Positions 38,193-46,732 of a stretch of 64,000 bases of DNA are shown one piece after another. The DNA is from Streptomyces sp. NBC_00078 (GTDB lineage Bacteria > Actinomycetota > Actinomycetes > Streptomycetales > Streptomycetaceae), in the NCBI RefSeq assembly GCF_026343335.1, contig NZ_JAPELX010000001.1, positions 992,001-1,056,000 on the forward strand. Reading direction: 5' to 3'. A model generated the notes under the pieces. It was not told the origin of the DNA. It made no database searches and saw nothing but the letters and a program-made list of their open reading frames with translations. Numbering within the stretch: position 1 is the stretch's first letter; each line of letters starts with the position of its first letter. The translations under genes were made by a program, and so were the position numbers.

Positions 38193-39548
38193 ATGCGAGA
38201 GATTCTGATCGTCGGCGGCGGCTACGCGGGCTTCTACACCGCCTGGGGCCTGCAGAAGAAGCTGCGTCCCGGCGAGGCGCGAGTCACGGTCGTCGACCCG
38301 CGCCCGTACATGACCTATCAGCCCTTCCTGCCCGAGGTGGCGGCCGGTTCTGTGGAGGCACGTCACGCCGTCGTGTCACTACGGCGGCACCTGCGCGACA
38401 CCCGGCTGATCTCGGGCACCGTGACCGGGATCAGCTACGCGGACCGTACGGTGACCGTCCGCCCGGCACGCGGCGACGCCTACGAGCTTCACTACGACAT
38501 CCTCGTGGTCACAGCGGGCGCGGTGACCCGCACCTTCCCCATTCCCGGACTCGCGCAACAGGCCATCGGCCTCAAGCACGTGGAAGAGGCCGTGGCCATC
38601 CGTGACCGGCTGATGACCGCGTTCGACCAGGCCGCGTCGCTGCCGGCCGGCCCCGAGCGGCGAAAGCTGCTCACCGTCACGTTCGTGGGAGGTGGGTTCT
38701 CCGGTGTCGAGGGCTTCGGTGAACTGCTGTCGCTGGCAACCGCGATGCTCCGGTCCTATCCGGAACTGACCGTCGACGACCTGTTTTTCCACCTGGTCGA
38801 GGCCCGGGGTCGCATCCTGCCCGAGGTGAGCGACAGGCCGGGTGCCTGGGTGGTGCGCCACCTGGAACGCCGCGGCGCACATGTCCACCTGAACACGCAA
38901 CTGCTGTCCGCCGAGGACGGCCACGTCGTCCTCTCCGACGGAACGGAGTACGACTGCGAGCTGATCGTCTGGGCCGCCGGCAACGCCGCGAACCCGGTCG
39001 TGCACAACCACACGGACCTGCCGCTCGACGAGCGCGGCCTGCTGCTGGCCCGCGCCGATCTACGCGTGGGCACCGACGCCGAACCCATACCGGACGTGTG
39101 GGCCGCCGGTGACGACGCGTCCGTCCCCGACCTGGCCTCGCCGGTGCCGGGCGCGCGCACGGTGCCCAACGCCCAGCACGCCGTGCGACAGGGCAGACGT
39201 CTCGCCAGGAACCTCGTGGCCGACCTGCGCGGGCGCCGAGTGAGGAACTACCGCCACGACAGCCTGGGCGTGGTGGCGACGCTGGGGCTGGGGCTGGGCA
39301 TCTTCCAGTACAAGGGCGTCGTCATCAAGGGATTCCCGGCGTGGCTGATGCACCGGGGCTATCACGTGCTCGCGGTGCCCAGCTGGGAACGCAAGATCCG
39401 CGTTCTGGCCGTCTGGCTCACCGCGGCCCTGACAGGCCGGGATCTCGTGTCTCTCGCCTCCGTCCAGTACCCGCGGGACGCCTTCGTCGCGGGTGAGCGG
39501 ACGCAGAACCCGAGTGCCGGCCGTGCGAAGGAAGGCAGCACACCATGA
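38193..39548 (+). CDS. Type II NADH dehydrogenase-like FAD oxidoreductase (NDH-2)
   Basis: This 451-residue pyridine nucleotide-disulfide-family protein passes electrons from NAD(P)H to quinone without proton pumping. The FAD loop is ILIVGGGYAGFYTAW (residues 4-18), the second dinucleotide loop is VTFVGGGFSGVEGFGEL, and the FAD-contact motif is DVWAAGDDASVPDL. The C-terminal region (LGVVATLGLGLGIFQYKGVV and GFPAWLMHRGYHVLAVPSWE) is the amphipathic membrane-anchoring part of NDH-2 proteins. The stop overlaps the next gene by four bases. The ECF-type promoter directly upstream ties it to the sigma regulon. A carotenoid or sulfide reductase role is less likely. Confidence 0.88.
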   Translation: MREILIVGGGYAGFYTAWGLQKKLRPGEARVTVVDPRPYMTYQPFLPEVAAGSVEARHAVVSLRRHLRDTRLISGTVTGISYADRTVTVRPARGDAYELHYDILVVTAGAVTRTFPIPGLAQQAIGLKHVEEAVAIRDRLMTAFDQAASLPAGPERRKLLTVTFVGGGFSGVEGFGELLSLATAMLRSYPELTVDDLFFHLVEARGRILPEVSDRPGAWVVRHLERRGAHVHLNTQLLSAEDGHVVLSDGTEYDCELIVWAAGNAANPVVHNHTDLPLDERGLLLARADLRVGTDAEPIPDVWAAGDDASVPDLASPVPGARTVPNAQHAVRQGRRLARNLVADLRGRRVRNYRHDSLGVVATLGLGLGIFQYKGVVIKGFPAWLMHRGYHVLAVPSWERKIRVLAVWLTAALTGRDLVSLASVQYPRDAFVAGERTQNPSAGRAKEGSTP

Positions 39549-39925
39549 CCATGTGGGGTTCTCGTTTCCATCGGGGGTACGCCGTGGCCGCACGAGAGGA
39601 GGCCGCACGCGGCCTGCCCGACATCGAGGGCTTCCTGTACCGGGAGGCTCACAGGGGAGCGACACTCCGCCGCGTCGCGGACTTCACCGCGCGCGTGGAG
39701 GGCCTCACCCCCGAGCAGAAGCGGGACATCGAGCAGTGGTACGTCGACGAACAGAAACACGTCGCCCACATGGTGACCGATCACATCGCCGAGCGCACCG
39801 ACGCGCTGGAGGCGCAGCACCATGTCAGGATCCGGCATTGGCTGCGGGGAACACTCACCGGGATGGCGCTGATCACCCTGGCGATGATCGCGTGCGTCGT
39901 GGTGATCCTCAGCTCGTGGCGGTGA
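39545..39925 (+). CDS. Small membrane protein coupled to the NADH dehydrogenase
   Basis: This 126-residue protein has a long hydrophilic N-terminal part (EEAARGLPDIEGFLYREAHR, ARVEGLTPEQKRDIEQWYVD, EQKHVAHMVTDHIAERTDAL) and one C-terminal transmembrane helix (GMALITLAMIACVVVILSSW). Its ATG sits in the stop codon of the NADH dehydrogenase gene, so the two are translationally coupled. It may anchor or partner the dehydrogenase. No family was recognised. The several His residues in the soluble part could be metal- or heme-related, but this is a guess. Confidence 0.8.
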   Translation: MTMWGSRFHRGYAVAAREEAARGLPDIEGFLYREAHRGATLRRVADFTARVEGLTPEQKRDIEQWYVDEQKHVAHMVTDHIAERTDALEAQHHVRIRHWLRGTLTGMALITLAMIACVVVILSSWR

Positions 39926-40391
39926 CCGCCGTGGGCTGGGAACGCCCGGTGCGGTACAGGCCCCTGCCGGCGCGCTGGACGCGGGAGGAGGCGACGAGGC
40001 GGTCGAGTGTGCTGCGGATCGCGTTGATGCTTCCGCTGTCGGCGTCACGGCCGAGCGCCGCCGCGACGTCACGGGCCCGTACCTCGACGTCACCGACCGT
40101 GGCGAAGTACGCCAGGATCTGTTCGGTGAGCTTTCCGTACTGCTTGTCCCCGTCGGTGTCGGTCCGTGCGGAGCCGGGCGCGGTGTGCTCGGCCGTCCGA
40201 GGAGCGATGGCCGGCGTGACCAGCGCGCTCTCGAGGGCGCCGAGGGCCAGCTGTACCGAGCCGAGATGTGCCACGACTGCCGCCAACTCCCTTTCCAGCG
40301 CCTGCTTCTGGAACTGCAGCCGGGCCAGCTCCTCCTGAAGGCCCTCGGCGGTGACCTCGATGCTGTGTGCCGTACGGCTCGCGGAGACCAT
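39909..40391 (-). CDS. Coiled-coil winged-helix regulator
   Basis: This 160-residue protein has an N-terminal coiled coil (EVTAEGLQEELARLQFQKQA, LERELAAVVAHLGSVQLALG) and a C-terminal winged helix (KLTEQILAYFATVGDVEVRA, RDVAAALGRDADSGSINAIR, STLDRLVASSRVQRAG). Such proteins are found widely in Streptomyces and are presumed DNA-binding regulators. The ATG at 40391 is favoured because GGAGGGGAG lies just before it. Its 3' end overlaps the convergent membrane protein gene by 17 bases. No ECF-type promoter precedes it, unlike its neighbours. Confidence 0.78.
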   Translation of the reverse strand: MVSASRTAHSIEVTAEGLQEELARLQFQKQALERELAAVVAHLGSVQLALGALESALVTPAIAPRTAEHTAPGSARTDTDGDKQYGKLTEQILAYFATVGDVEVRARDVAAALGRDADSGSINAIRSTLDRLVASSRVQRAGRGLYRTGRSQPTAVTATS

Positions 40392-40479
40392 CGGTTCTCC
40401 CCTCCTCAACCTTTGTCGACATCATATGCAGTGCTTCGAGTGTCAGACAGAGCATCTCAGTGTCCCAGACAGTGGCATT

Positions 40480-40786
40480 TTGCCGGTCGGTGAAATCACA
40501 TCGTCCATTTCTCTCCCAAGTGCCGGTCGGTCCCTTGAGGACGCTGTCGCCGTCTTCGTACACCACCGCGGGCGCCTCTTCGGGATCGCCTACCGCATCG
40601 TCGGGATCACGGTCGAGGCCGAGGACGTGGTCCAGGAGGTATGGCCGCGCCGGCCGAAGACCGCGGTCGCCTTCATGACCGCGGCCGCCTCGAAGCACGG
40701 CGTTCACCAGGTGCTGTGGGTGTTCACGCCGAGCAGGATCGCCGCCTTCCTCGATTCCCGTTCCCGCGTCGCGGCCACCCTTGGTC
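40480..40786 (+). pseudogene. ECF sigma factor remnant with large internal deletion
   Basis: The plus frame reads LEDAVAVFVHHRGRLFGIAY then RIVGITVEAEDVVQEVWPR, the sigma2 domain of SnoaL-type ECF factors (rLfgiAYRilGs-aeAEDvvQe). It then jumps to HGVHQVLWVFTPSRIAAF, which resembles the end of the SnoaL-like tail (normally QVLWVMNPDKLA). Region 2.4, region 4 and most of the tail are missing. This is a third sigma gene of the same general type within 7 kb. It is convergent with the intact sigma factor, whose stop lies at 40787. Confidence 0.7.
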
Positions 40787-41638
40787 TCACTTGGGGCGGT
40801 GGTTCCAGGACCGCAGTTTGTCGGGGTTGAGCATGACCCAGACCTGGGCCACACGGTCGTCTGAGACGTCGAGACTGATGACGGCGGCGACCTGGCGGCC
40901 GTAGCGGGCGACGAGGCCCGTCCGGCCGTTGACGGAATGGGTGGTCAGGGTGGTGTGCGGGCTTCGGGCCAGGAGCGTCAAGAGGCTGTCGGCGACCGGC
41001 CGACAGCCGTGGACCGGTCCGGTCAGCGCCCGCACCTTGCCGCCCCCGTCGAAGAACGCCGTCGCGTCCGGGCACAGCAACGACGTGAGCAGTTTTCCGT
41101 CGTCGGTGACGCACGCCCTGCATACGGCGTGGGCGACGGCGTCATGCTGCTGCGGTGTCGTGGAGCGGGTGCGGCGCAGACGCAGCCACTGCCTGGCCCG
41201 TGCGGCGAGTTCGGCGAGTTCCGGCTCCGTACGGCCCACGATGTCGGCGACCGTGCCCGGGGCCATCCCGAAGGCACGGAACACGAACGCCGCGCGCTCG
41301 GCGGTCGACAGCGACTCCAGCGCGTTCAGCACGACCCGGCCGGCCTCCTCCTCCACCTCCGACGGCTGTGCCCCGTGCCCTTCCTCGTGGCCGGCCGCGC
41401 CCCGGCCGGGCTGGGCGAGGCTGTCCAGGCAGATCCCGCCCACGGTCTTCGCCAGCCAGGACCGGGGGACGGTCACCTGCCGGCGTGCCGCGTCGGACAG
41501 CCCGTACCACCGGTGGTACGCCTCGTCGACGACGCTTTCCGCCGCGCCGGCGTCGCCCAGCATCCAGTGGGCGACATCGAGCAGGAACCGGCGCTCCTCC
41601 CACAGCTCGTCGATCGGCACCGCATCGCTCCGGTTCAC
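40787..41638 (-). CDS. ECF41-group RNA polymerase sigma factor with SnoaL-like C-terminal domain
   Basis: This 283-residue protein has sigma2 (LLDVAHWMLGDAGAAESVVDEAY), sigma4 (LESLSTAERAAFVFRAFGMAPGT, an HTH around VADIVGRTEPELAELAARARQ) and a C-terminal SnoaL/NTF2-like extension. The extension has the ECF41 hallmarks FFDGGGKV and VMLNPDKL. In ECF41 factors the extension both supports and inhibits activity and no anti-sigma gene is needed; none is seen here. The usual WLPEP linker motif between sigma2 and sigma4 is absent. The gene carries its own ECF41-type promoter 63 bases upstream, suggesting autoregulation, and it sits amid nine similar promoters. Confidence 0.92.
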   Translation of the reverse strand: MNRSDAVPIDELWEERRFLLDVAHWMLGDAGAAESVVDEAYHRWYGLSDAARRQVTVPRSWLAKTVGGICLDSLAQPGRGAAGHEEGHGAQPSEVEEEAGRVVLNALESLSTAERAAFVFRAFGMAPGTVADIVGRTEPELAELAARARQWLRLRRTRSTTPQQHDAVAHAVCRACVTDDGKLLTSLLCPDATAFFDGGGKVRALTGPVHGCRPVADSLLTLLARSPHTTLTTHSVNGRTGLVARYGRQVAAVISLDVSDDRVAQVWVMLNPDKLRSWNHRPK

Positions 41639-41700
41639 AGGGCATCCTCGCTCTCGCTCGCGCTGCCCCGCACGCGGCAGGGCGTCGGCTCAACCCGTAA

Positions 41701-41727
41701 GACCGGTTACTCCCCGACGGTGTGACA
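41701..41727 (-). promoter_or_regulatory. ECF41-type promoter of the sigma factor gene
   Basis: On the minus strand TGTCACA is at 41727-41721 and GGTC at 41704-41701, with 16 bases between. It is back to back with the plus-strand promoter at 41747, 19 bases away, giving a compact divergent control region. Confidence 0.88.
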
Positions 41728-41746
41728 CGGGCTCGTCGCGGCCGCA

Positions 41747-41773
41747 TGTCACACCTGCGGCGGCTGCCCGGTC
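41747..41773 (+). promoter_or_regulatory. ECF41-type promoter of the WhiB-cytochrome b operon
   Basis: TGTCACA at 41747-41753, 16 bases, GGTC at 41770-41773, followed by TTAATGG. The WhiB start is 57 bases downstream. Confidence 0.87.
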
Positions 41774-41829
41774 TTAATGGACAACACCGCACTTCTCTTC
41801 CCTTGACTGCTGAACGAGGTGACCATGCC

Positions 41830-42075
41830 GTGGAATGGCGTGAACGGGCAGCTTGCCTGCGCGTAGATCCCGAGCTTTTCTTCCCTATATCCAACAGCGG
41901 TCCCACCCTTCGGCAGATCGACGAGGCGAAGGCCGTTTGCGGCGGTTGTCCCGTCGCAGAACAGTGCCTCGACTGGGCCTTGCGGGTGGGAGTCGTGGAC
42001 GGTATCTGGGGCGGCACAACGGAAACCGAGCGCCGAGTGATACGAGGAATCAAGACCCGGGCGGCAGTGCAATGA
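41830..42075 (+). CDS. WhiB-family iron-sulfur regulator
   Basis: This 81-residue WhiB-like protein binds a [4Fe-4S] cluster through four cysteines, in RAACLRVDPELFFP, AVCGGCPVAEQCLDWAL. The GIWGGTTETERRVI turn and basic tail that contact sigma factor and DNA follow. These proteins sense oxygen, nitric oxide or redox state. The GTG at 41830, after GAGG, gives the usual MEWRERAAC start; a TTG at 41803 has no ribosome-binding site. Its stop overlaps the cytochrome b start by four bases, and the pair is driven by the ECF promoter at 41747. Coupling of a WhiB with a respiratory subunit is unusual. Confidence 0.9.
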   Translation: MEWRERAACLRVDPELFFPISNSGPTLRQIDEAKAVCGGCPVAEQCLDWALRVGVVDGIWGGTTETERRVIRGIKTRAAVQ

Positions 42076-43637
42076 ACAAGGGGGGAAGAGTCGCCGAATG
42101 GGCCGATGGGCGATTGGGCGTCGGCCGAATGGTCAGAGGAAGAGCGCGACGGGCGTTTCCGGACCACTGGACCTTCATGCTGGGGGAAATCTGTCTCTAC
42201 AGTCTCGTCGTTCTCATCGTCACGGGCGTGTACCTGACCTTCTACTTCCACCCGTCGATGAAGGAGGTGCAGTACAACGGGAGTTACGCACCTCTACACG
42301 GTCAGATGGTGTCGGAGGCTTTCGACTCGACCATGCACATATCCTTCGACGTCCGCGGCGGTCTGCTGATCCGGCAAGCCCATCACTGGGCGGCGTTGGT
42401 CTTCGTCGCCTCCATACTTGCCCACATGATGCGGGTGTTCTTCACGGGCGCCTTCCGCAAACCGCGCGAACTCAACTGGCTGATCGGATTCCTGCTGCTG
42501 GTCCTCGCCATGTTCGCCGGGCTGACGGGATACGACCTCCCGGACGACCTGCTTTCCGGTACCGGCCTCGCCGTGGTGAACGGAACGATCCTGTCCATTC
42601 CGATCGTCGGAACGTACCTGTCGATGTTCCTGTTCGGAGGCGAGTTCCCCGGCAGCGAGCTGGTGGCGCGCTTCAACACCATCCATGTGCTGGTCATACC
42701 CGGCCTCATGGTGGGACTGCTGACCGCCCATCTGGCCCTGATGCTGTACCACGGACACACCCAGTACCCGGGCCGCGGACGCACCAACAGCAATGTCGTG
42801 GGCGTGCCGGCCAAGGTACGCGTCGTCAAGTCCTGGGGGTATTTCCTGCTGGTGAGCGGTGCCATATTCGTCATGGCCTCGGTCGCCCAGATCAACCCCG
42901 TCTGGCAGTACGGGCCTTACCGTGCCGACCAGGTTTCCGCCGGGTCGCAGCCCGACTGGTACATGGGCGTGGCGGACGGACTGCTTCGGGTGACACCGGG
43001 CTGGGAAGTCAGCTTCCGGGGTCATACCCTGGCGCTCGACAACCTGATTCCGTTGTCGGTGGGGGTTGGCCTTTTCCTCGCCCTGGGCGCGTATCCGTTC
43101 ATCGAGTCGTGGGCGACCCGTGACGCCCGCGAGCACAACCTTCTGGACCGGCCACGTAACCGTCCCGTGCGAACGGCACTCGGCGTCGCATGGCTCAGCT
43201 TCTATCTGGTTTCCCTGATCGGGGCCGCGAACGACATCATCGCGATCCGTTTCCATGTTCCGGTCGAGTCCGTGACGTGGGCGGTCCGCATCGGTCTCTT
43301 CGTGGTGCCTTTCGCAGCCTATGTTCTGACCAAACGAATGGCACTCGGCCTTCAACGCAGCGACCGCGACAAAGTGCTGCACGGACGTGAGACCGGCATC
43401 ATCAAGCGCATGCCCGACGGAGAATTCATCGAGGTGCACGAGTCGCTACGCCAAGCACAACTCCACGTGCTCACCCAGCACGAGCAGTACAGGCCGATCG
43501 GTCCCGGTGTCCGCCTTTCACAGCAACTGCGTTCACGGATCAGCGAGATCCTTTACGGAGAAGGCGCGCAGATCACCAAGCCGACCGTGCAGGAATACCA
43601 GGCGCTGCACAAGGGTCGCACCGACGACCATGCCTAG
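42072..43637 (+). CDS. Orphan cytochrome b subunit (QcrB paralogue)
   Basis: This 521-residue protein is a cytochrome b of the actinobacterial bcc complex type with eight or nine transmembrane helices. Heme ligands are the His pairs in RQAHHWAALVFVASILAHMM and NTIHVLVIPGLMVGLLTAHL. GLTGYDLPDDLLSGTGL and the PDWYMG sequence (Qo-site PEWY equivalent) are also visible. The first 35 residues are basic and cytoplasmic. No Rieske protein (qcrA), cytochrome c (qcrC) or oxidase genes are next to it, so it is a stand-alone second copy. It is translationally coupled to WhiB and controlled by the ECF-type promoter. It may replace QcrB or form a quinone-linked redox unit. Confidence 0.9.
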   Translation: MNKGGRVAEWADGRLGVGRMVRGRARRAFPDHWTFMLGEICLYSLVVLIVTGVYLTFYFHPSMKEVQYNGSYAPLHGQMVSEAFDSTMHISFDVRGGLLIRQAHHWAALVFVASILAHMMRVFFTGAFRKPRELNWLIGFLLLVLAMFAGLTGYDLPDDLLSGTGLAVVNGTILSIPIVGTYLSMFLFGGEFPGSELVARFNTIHVLVIPGLMVGLLTAHLALMLYHGHTQYPGRGRTNSNVVGVPAKVRVVKSWGYFLLVSGAIFVMASVAQINPVWQYGPYRADQVSAGSQPDWYMGVADGLLRVTPGWEVSFRGHTLALDNLIPLSVGVGLFLALGAYPFIESWATRDAREHNLLDRPRNRPVRTALGVAWLSFYLVSLIGAANDIIAIRFHVPVESVTWAVRIGLFVVPFAAYVLTKRMALGLQRSDRDKVLHGRETGIIKRMPDGEFIEVHESLRQAQLHVLTQHEQYRPIGPGVRLSQQLRSRISEILYGEGAQITKPTVQEYQALHKGRTDDHA

Positions 43638-43646
43638 TACTACAGC

Positions 43647-46418
43647 CTAGGCGGACGCCGCCTCGCCTGCGAGCCGTATGGTGCGGATCTCCTTGCGGGA
43701 GGTGATGCCGAGCTTCGAGAACACCTTGCGCAGATGCCATTCCACCGTGTGGGGGCTGATGAACAGCTGGGCGCCGACCTCGGAATTCGTGAGACCGTCC
43801 CGGACCAGGCGGGCGATCTGCTCCTCCTGAGGGGTGAGAGCTACGTGTGCCGCGGCGGGATGCTTGCGGACCCTCGCTCCCGTCGCCTGGAGTTCGCGGC
43901 GCGCCCGCTCGGCGAAGGCCCCGGCTCCGATGTGACTGAGCATGTCGTGCGCGATGCCCAGTTGAGCCCGGGCGTCGGCTCGGCGGTTCTCGCGGCGCAG
44001 CCATTCCCCGTACAGCAGGTGGGTCCGAGCGAGGTCCATCCGTACGCCCGCTCCACCGAGCCGCTCGATCGCCTCGCGGTACAGGACATCGGCGACCTGC
44101 CCCTCACTCACCTGAGCACGGACTCCGGCCGAGGTGCCGAGAGCCCACTCGGTACCGCCGGCCTGCGCCATGTCGACGATTCTGCGCACCGCCGCGGCCG
44201 CGTCCATGGGTCTGCCCAGTCGTACGGAAGCCTCGACCAGCTCAACCGTGGACTGGAGGGAGAGACCGAGTTCCTGCGGATTCTCGCAACCCCGCAGAGC
44301 GGCCGTATACGCCTCCGCGTACCTGCCGAGGCCGTTGTAGAGCACTGCCGCAGCCCACTGCGTGGCTGTCTCCACCTTGCCTTCCCCGCGCAGGAGGACA
44401 TCGTGGGTGACCGCTGCGATCGCCTGCCGGGTCGCGGCCTCCCCGCCCTTCCAGGGCTCGACGACCAGCGCGCTGTAGTGGGCGAAGAAACTGCTGCCGG
44501 TCACCTCTCCGATCGTCGTCGCCTCCGCGACCAGAGAGCCGGCACCGGCGAGATCACCGGCGAAGACCCGGTTCGACAGACGAAGCAGGAGCGCGGACGG
44601 CAGCACCGACAGGGCTCCCGTCTCCCGTGCGAGGTCGACCAGTCGCGCCGAGAGCACGGACCAGCTCTCGAAGTCCCAGATGCTGTGGGCAAGGCGGCAT
44701 GCGAGAGGGAGCCAACCGAGCCCTTCTTTCGGCGAGATCCCGTCGGCGCGGAACGCGGCCAGAGCCTGGAGCAGCATCGGCGTCCCCGCGGCGTGACCCT
44801 CGGTGGTCAGCAGTGCCTGGCCGTCCAGAAGGAGATCGTCGCGTGTCGGCTCGGCGGGCCTGGGCGTCGCGAGAATGGCCTGGGCCACTTCGACGATCCC
44901 CTCGCCCTGTGGCAGCCGGCCGGCGGTGAGGGCCGCGTAGATCGCGTCCCGGTACGTCTCACGGGCGAGCCCGGCATCGAGCGGCTCCAGTCGTCTGGCC
45001 GCTTCGAGCAGCAGCGGCAGGCCGGCACCGGCGCTGCTGGAGGCGGTCATGATCCGACCGCGCAGCAGCGTCGACCGTGCGGCTCCGAGGCCGTCGAGGG
45101 GACCCAGCTCGGCCGCGCCCGCCAGTTCCCGCGCGGCGTCGAACGCGCCGGCCTGGTATTTGGCGTGTGCAGCCGCCAGCGCCCTGGCTCCACGGCGCCT
45201 GGGGTCGGGCGTCAGCTGTGCGGCCCGGTCGAGGAAGGCCGCCGCCGCGGCGACTCCGCCACGTGCCTGCGCACGGTCCGCCGAACGCTCCAGCTCGGCG
45301 GCCACCGCCTCGTCGGGTCTCACCGTCGCACGCGCCTTGTGCCACGCCCGACGGTCCGGATCGAGCCGGGGGTCGGTCTCGTCCGCCAGAGCTCTGTGCA
45401 CCTCGCGCAGGTCGTCCGGGCCTGCCGCGCGATAGGCCGCCGAACGCACCAGCGGGTGGCGGAAGCGCGCCCAGGCACCGAGGGTGATCAGTCCCGACGC
45501 CTCGGCATCCGTCGCGGCCGCGTCCACGGCGATTCCCAGCCGCTCGGCCGCCCGCCTGAGCAGCGTCACATCGCCGACGGGCTCGGCGGCGGCGACGAAC
45601 AGCAGGCGTTGCGTCTCGGCGGGCAGCGCCTGGACGCGGCGGAGGAAGTCCTGCTCCAACCGGTTGGACACGGGCCCCACGCCGGGGCGCCCGGATTCGC
45701 CGGCGGGGTCCAACGTGGTGAGCGCGTGCGGCAGTTCGAGCAGGGCAAGTGGATTGCCGCGGGTCTCCGCGACGATGCGGTCACGCACTCTGCGGTCGAG
45801 CGGGCCGGTGACGACCGAGGCGAGGAGTTTTCGGGAGTCGTTCTCGAACAGCCCGGTCACGGGTAGTTCGGGGAGGCCGGTGAACATCTCACCGGTGGTC
45901 GGCTCGCGCACGGCGACGGCGAGCACGACCGATTCCGCGAGCAGTCTGCGGGCGACGAACTCCAAGGTCTGTGCCGAGACCCTGTCCAGCCACTGCGCGT
46001 CGTCGACGACGCAGACCAGCGGCTCGCTCGCCCCGGCCTCCGAGAGAAGGCTCAGCGTGGCCAGACCCACCAGGAACCGGTCGGGCGCGGCGCCGCCGTG
46101 CATGCCGAACGCCGTGCGCAAAGCGTCGCGTTGAGGCTCCGGCAGGTTGTCGAGTCCCGAGAGCAGTGGCGCGCAGAGCTGGTGCAGGCCGGCGTAGGAA
46201 AGCTCCATCTCGGACTGCACTCCGACAGCGCTGACCGTACGGAATCCGCTGGCGCGCCCCTGCAAGTACTTCAGCAGCTCGGTCTTCCCGATCCCCGCCT
46301 CACCTCGCAGGACCAGGACCCCGCTGCGCCCGTCCCTGGCGCCCGCCAGCAGGTCGTCGAGGGCCCGCCGCTCGTCCCGCCTGTCAAGGAGTCCGGCTCC
46401 GGAACCGCGGCTGGTCAT
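43647..46418 (-). CDS. LAL-type LuxR family ATPase regulator 2
   Basis: This 923-residue protein is organised like the LuxR protein at 33625: Walker A GEAGIGKTELLKYL near residue 42, Walker B LVCVVDDAQWLD, a long TPR-like helical region and the C-terminal HTH (LTPQEEQIARLVRDGLTNSE, VGAQLFISPHTVEWHLRKVF). The ATG at 46418 follows GGGAGAC and starts MTSRGSGAGLLDRRDERRAL, aligned with the paralogue. The frame is open 324 bases upstream but without protein character. It ends nine bases from the convergent cytochrome b gene. The presence of two LAL paralogues in the same cluster suggests duplication together with neighbouring genes. Confidence 0.93.
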   Translation of the reverse strand: MTSRGSGAGLLDRRDERRALDDLLAGARDGRSGVLVLRGEAGIGKTELLKYLQGRASGFRTVSAVGVQSEMELSYAGLHQLCAPLLSGLDNLPEPQRDALRTAFGMHGGAAPDRFLVGLATLSLLSEAGASEPLVCVVDDAQWLDRVSAQTLEFVARRLLAESVVLAVAVREPTTGEMFTGLPELPVTGLFENDSRKLLASVVTGPLDRRVRDRIVAETRGNPLALLELPHALTTLDPAGESGRPGVGPVSNRLEQDFLRRVQALPAETQRLLFVAAAEPVGDVTLLRRAAERLGIAVDAAATDAEASGLITLGAWARFRHPLVRSAAYRAAGPDDLREVHRALADETDPRLDPDRRAWHKARATVRPDEAVAAELERSADRAQARGGVAAAAAFLDRAAQLTPDPRRRGARALAAAHAKYQAGAFDAARELAGAAELGPLDGLGAARSTLLRGRIMTASSSAGAGLPLLLEAARRLEPLDAGLARETYRDAIYAALTAGRLPQGEGIVEVAQAILATPRPAEPTRDDLLLDGQALLTTEGHAAGTPMLLQALAAFRADGISPKEGLGWLPLACRLAHSIWDFESWSVLSARLVDLARETGALSVLPSALLLRLSNRVFAGDLAGAGSLVAEATTIGEVTGSSFFAHYSALVVEPWKGGEAATRQAIAAVTHDVLLRGEGKVETATQWAAAVLYNGLGRYAEAYTAALRGCENPQELGLSLQSTVELVEASVRLGRPMDAAAAVRRIVDMAQAGGTEWALGTSAGVRAQVSEGQVADVLYREAIERLGGAGVRMDLARTHLLYGEWLRRENRRADARAQLGIAHDMLSHIGAGAFAERARRELQATGARVRKHPAAAHVALTPQEEQIARLVRDGLTNSEVGAQLFISPHTVEWHLRKVFSKLGITSRKEIRTIRLAGEAASA

Positions 46419-46732
46419 GGCAGTCTCCCAGGTCAGATCCTCCCGGCGGCGCGTCGGCCGGTGCATCGGCGGATCACTGCAGCCGTGGTGCGGCCGAGGC
46501 GAGCCGCGCCCATCGTAAACGGCTGCGAAAGCGGAGAACTTCCCACTTTGGGTGAACGTGGTGGCTTGAGTGCCCTCCGGAACGACGGTCCGGACAGGTC
46601 GGCCACGGACCTGCCACGGCACGACCACGCAGTCCCCTACGGCCTTCCAAGGGCGCGCCCGGCTGCCCTCAGGAGCGACATTGATGCCGGCTGCCCTTCG
46701 AGCTGCTGACCCACTGAGCAGAGGAGCCGGAC
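46419..46732. other. Divergent promoter region between LuxR 2 and sigma factor 2
   Basis: This 314-base gap shows no gene. It must hold the promoters of the two divergent genes. No TGTCACA-N16-GGTC site occurs in it, so neither gene appears to belong to the ECF41-type regulon. Confidence 0.5.
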
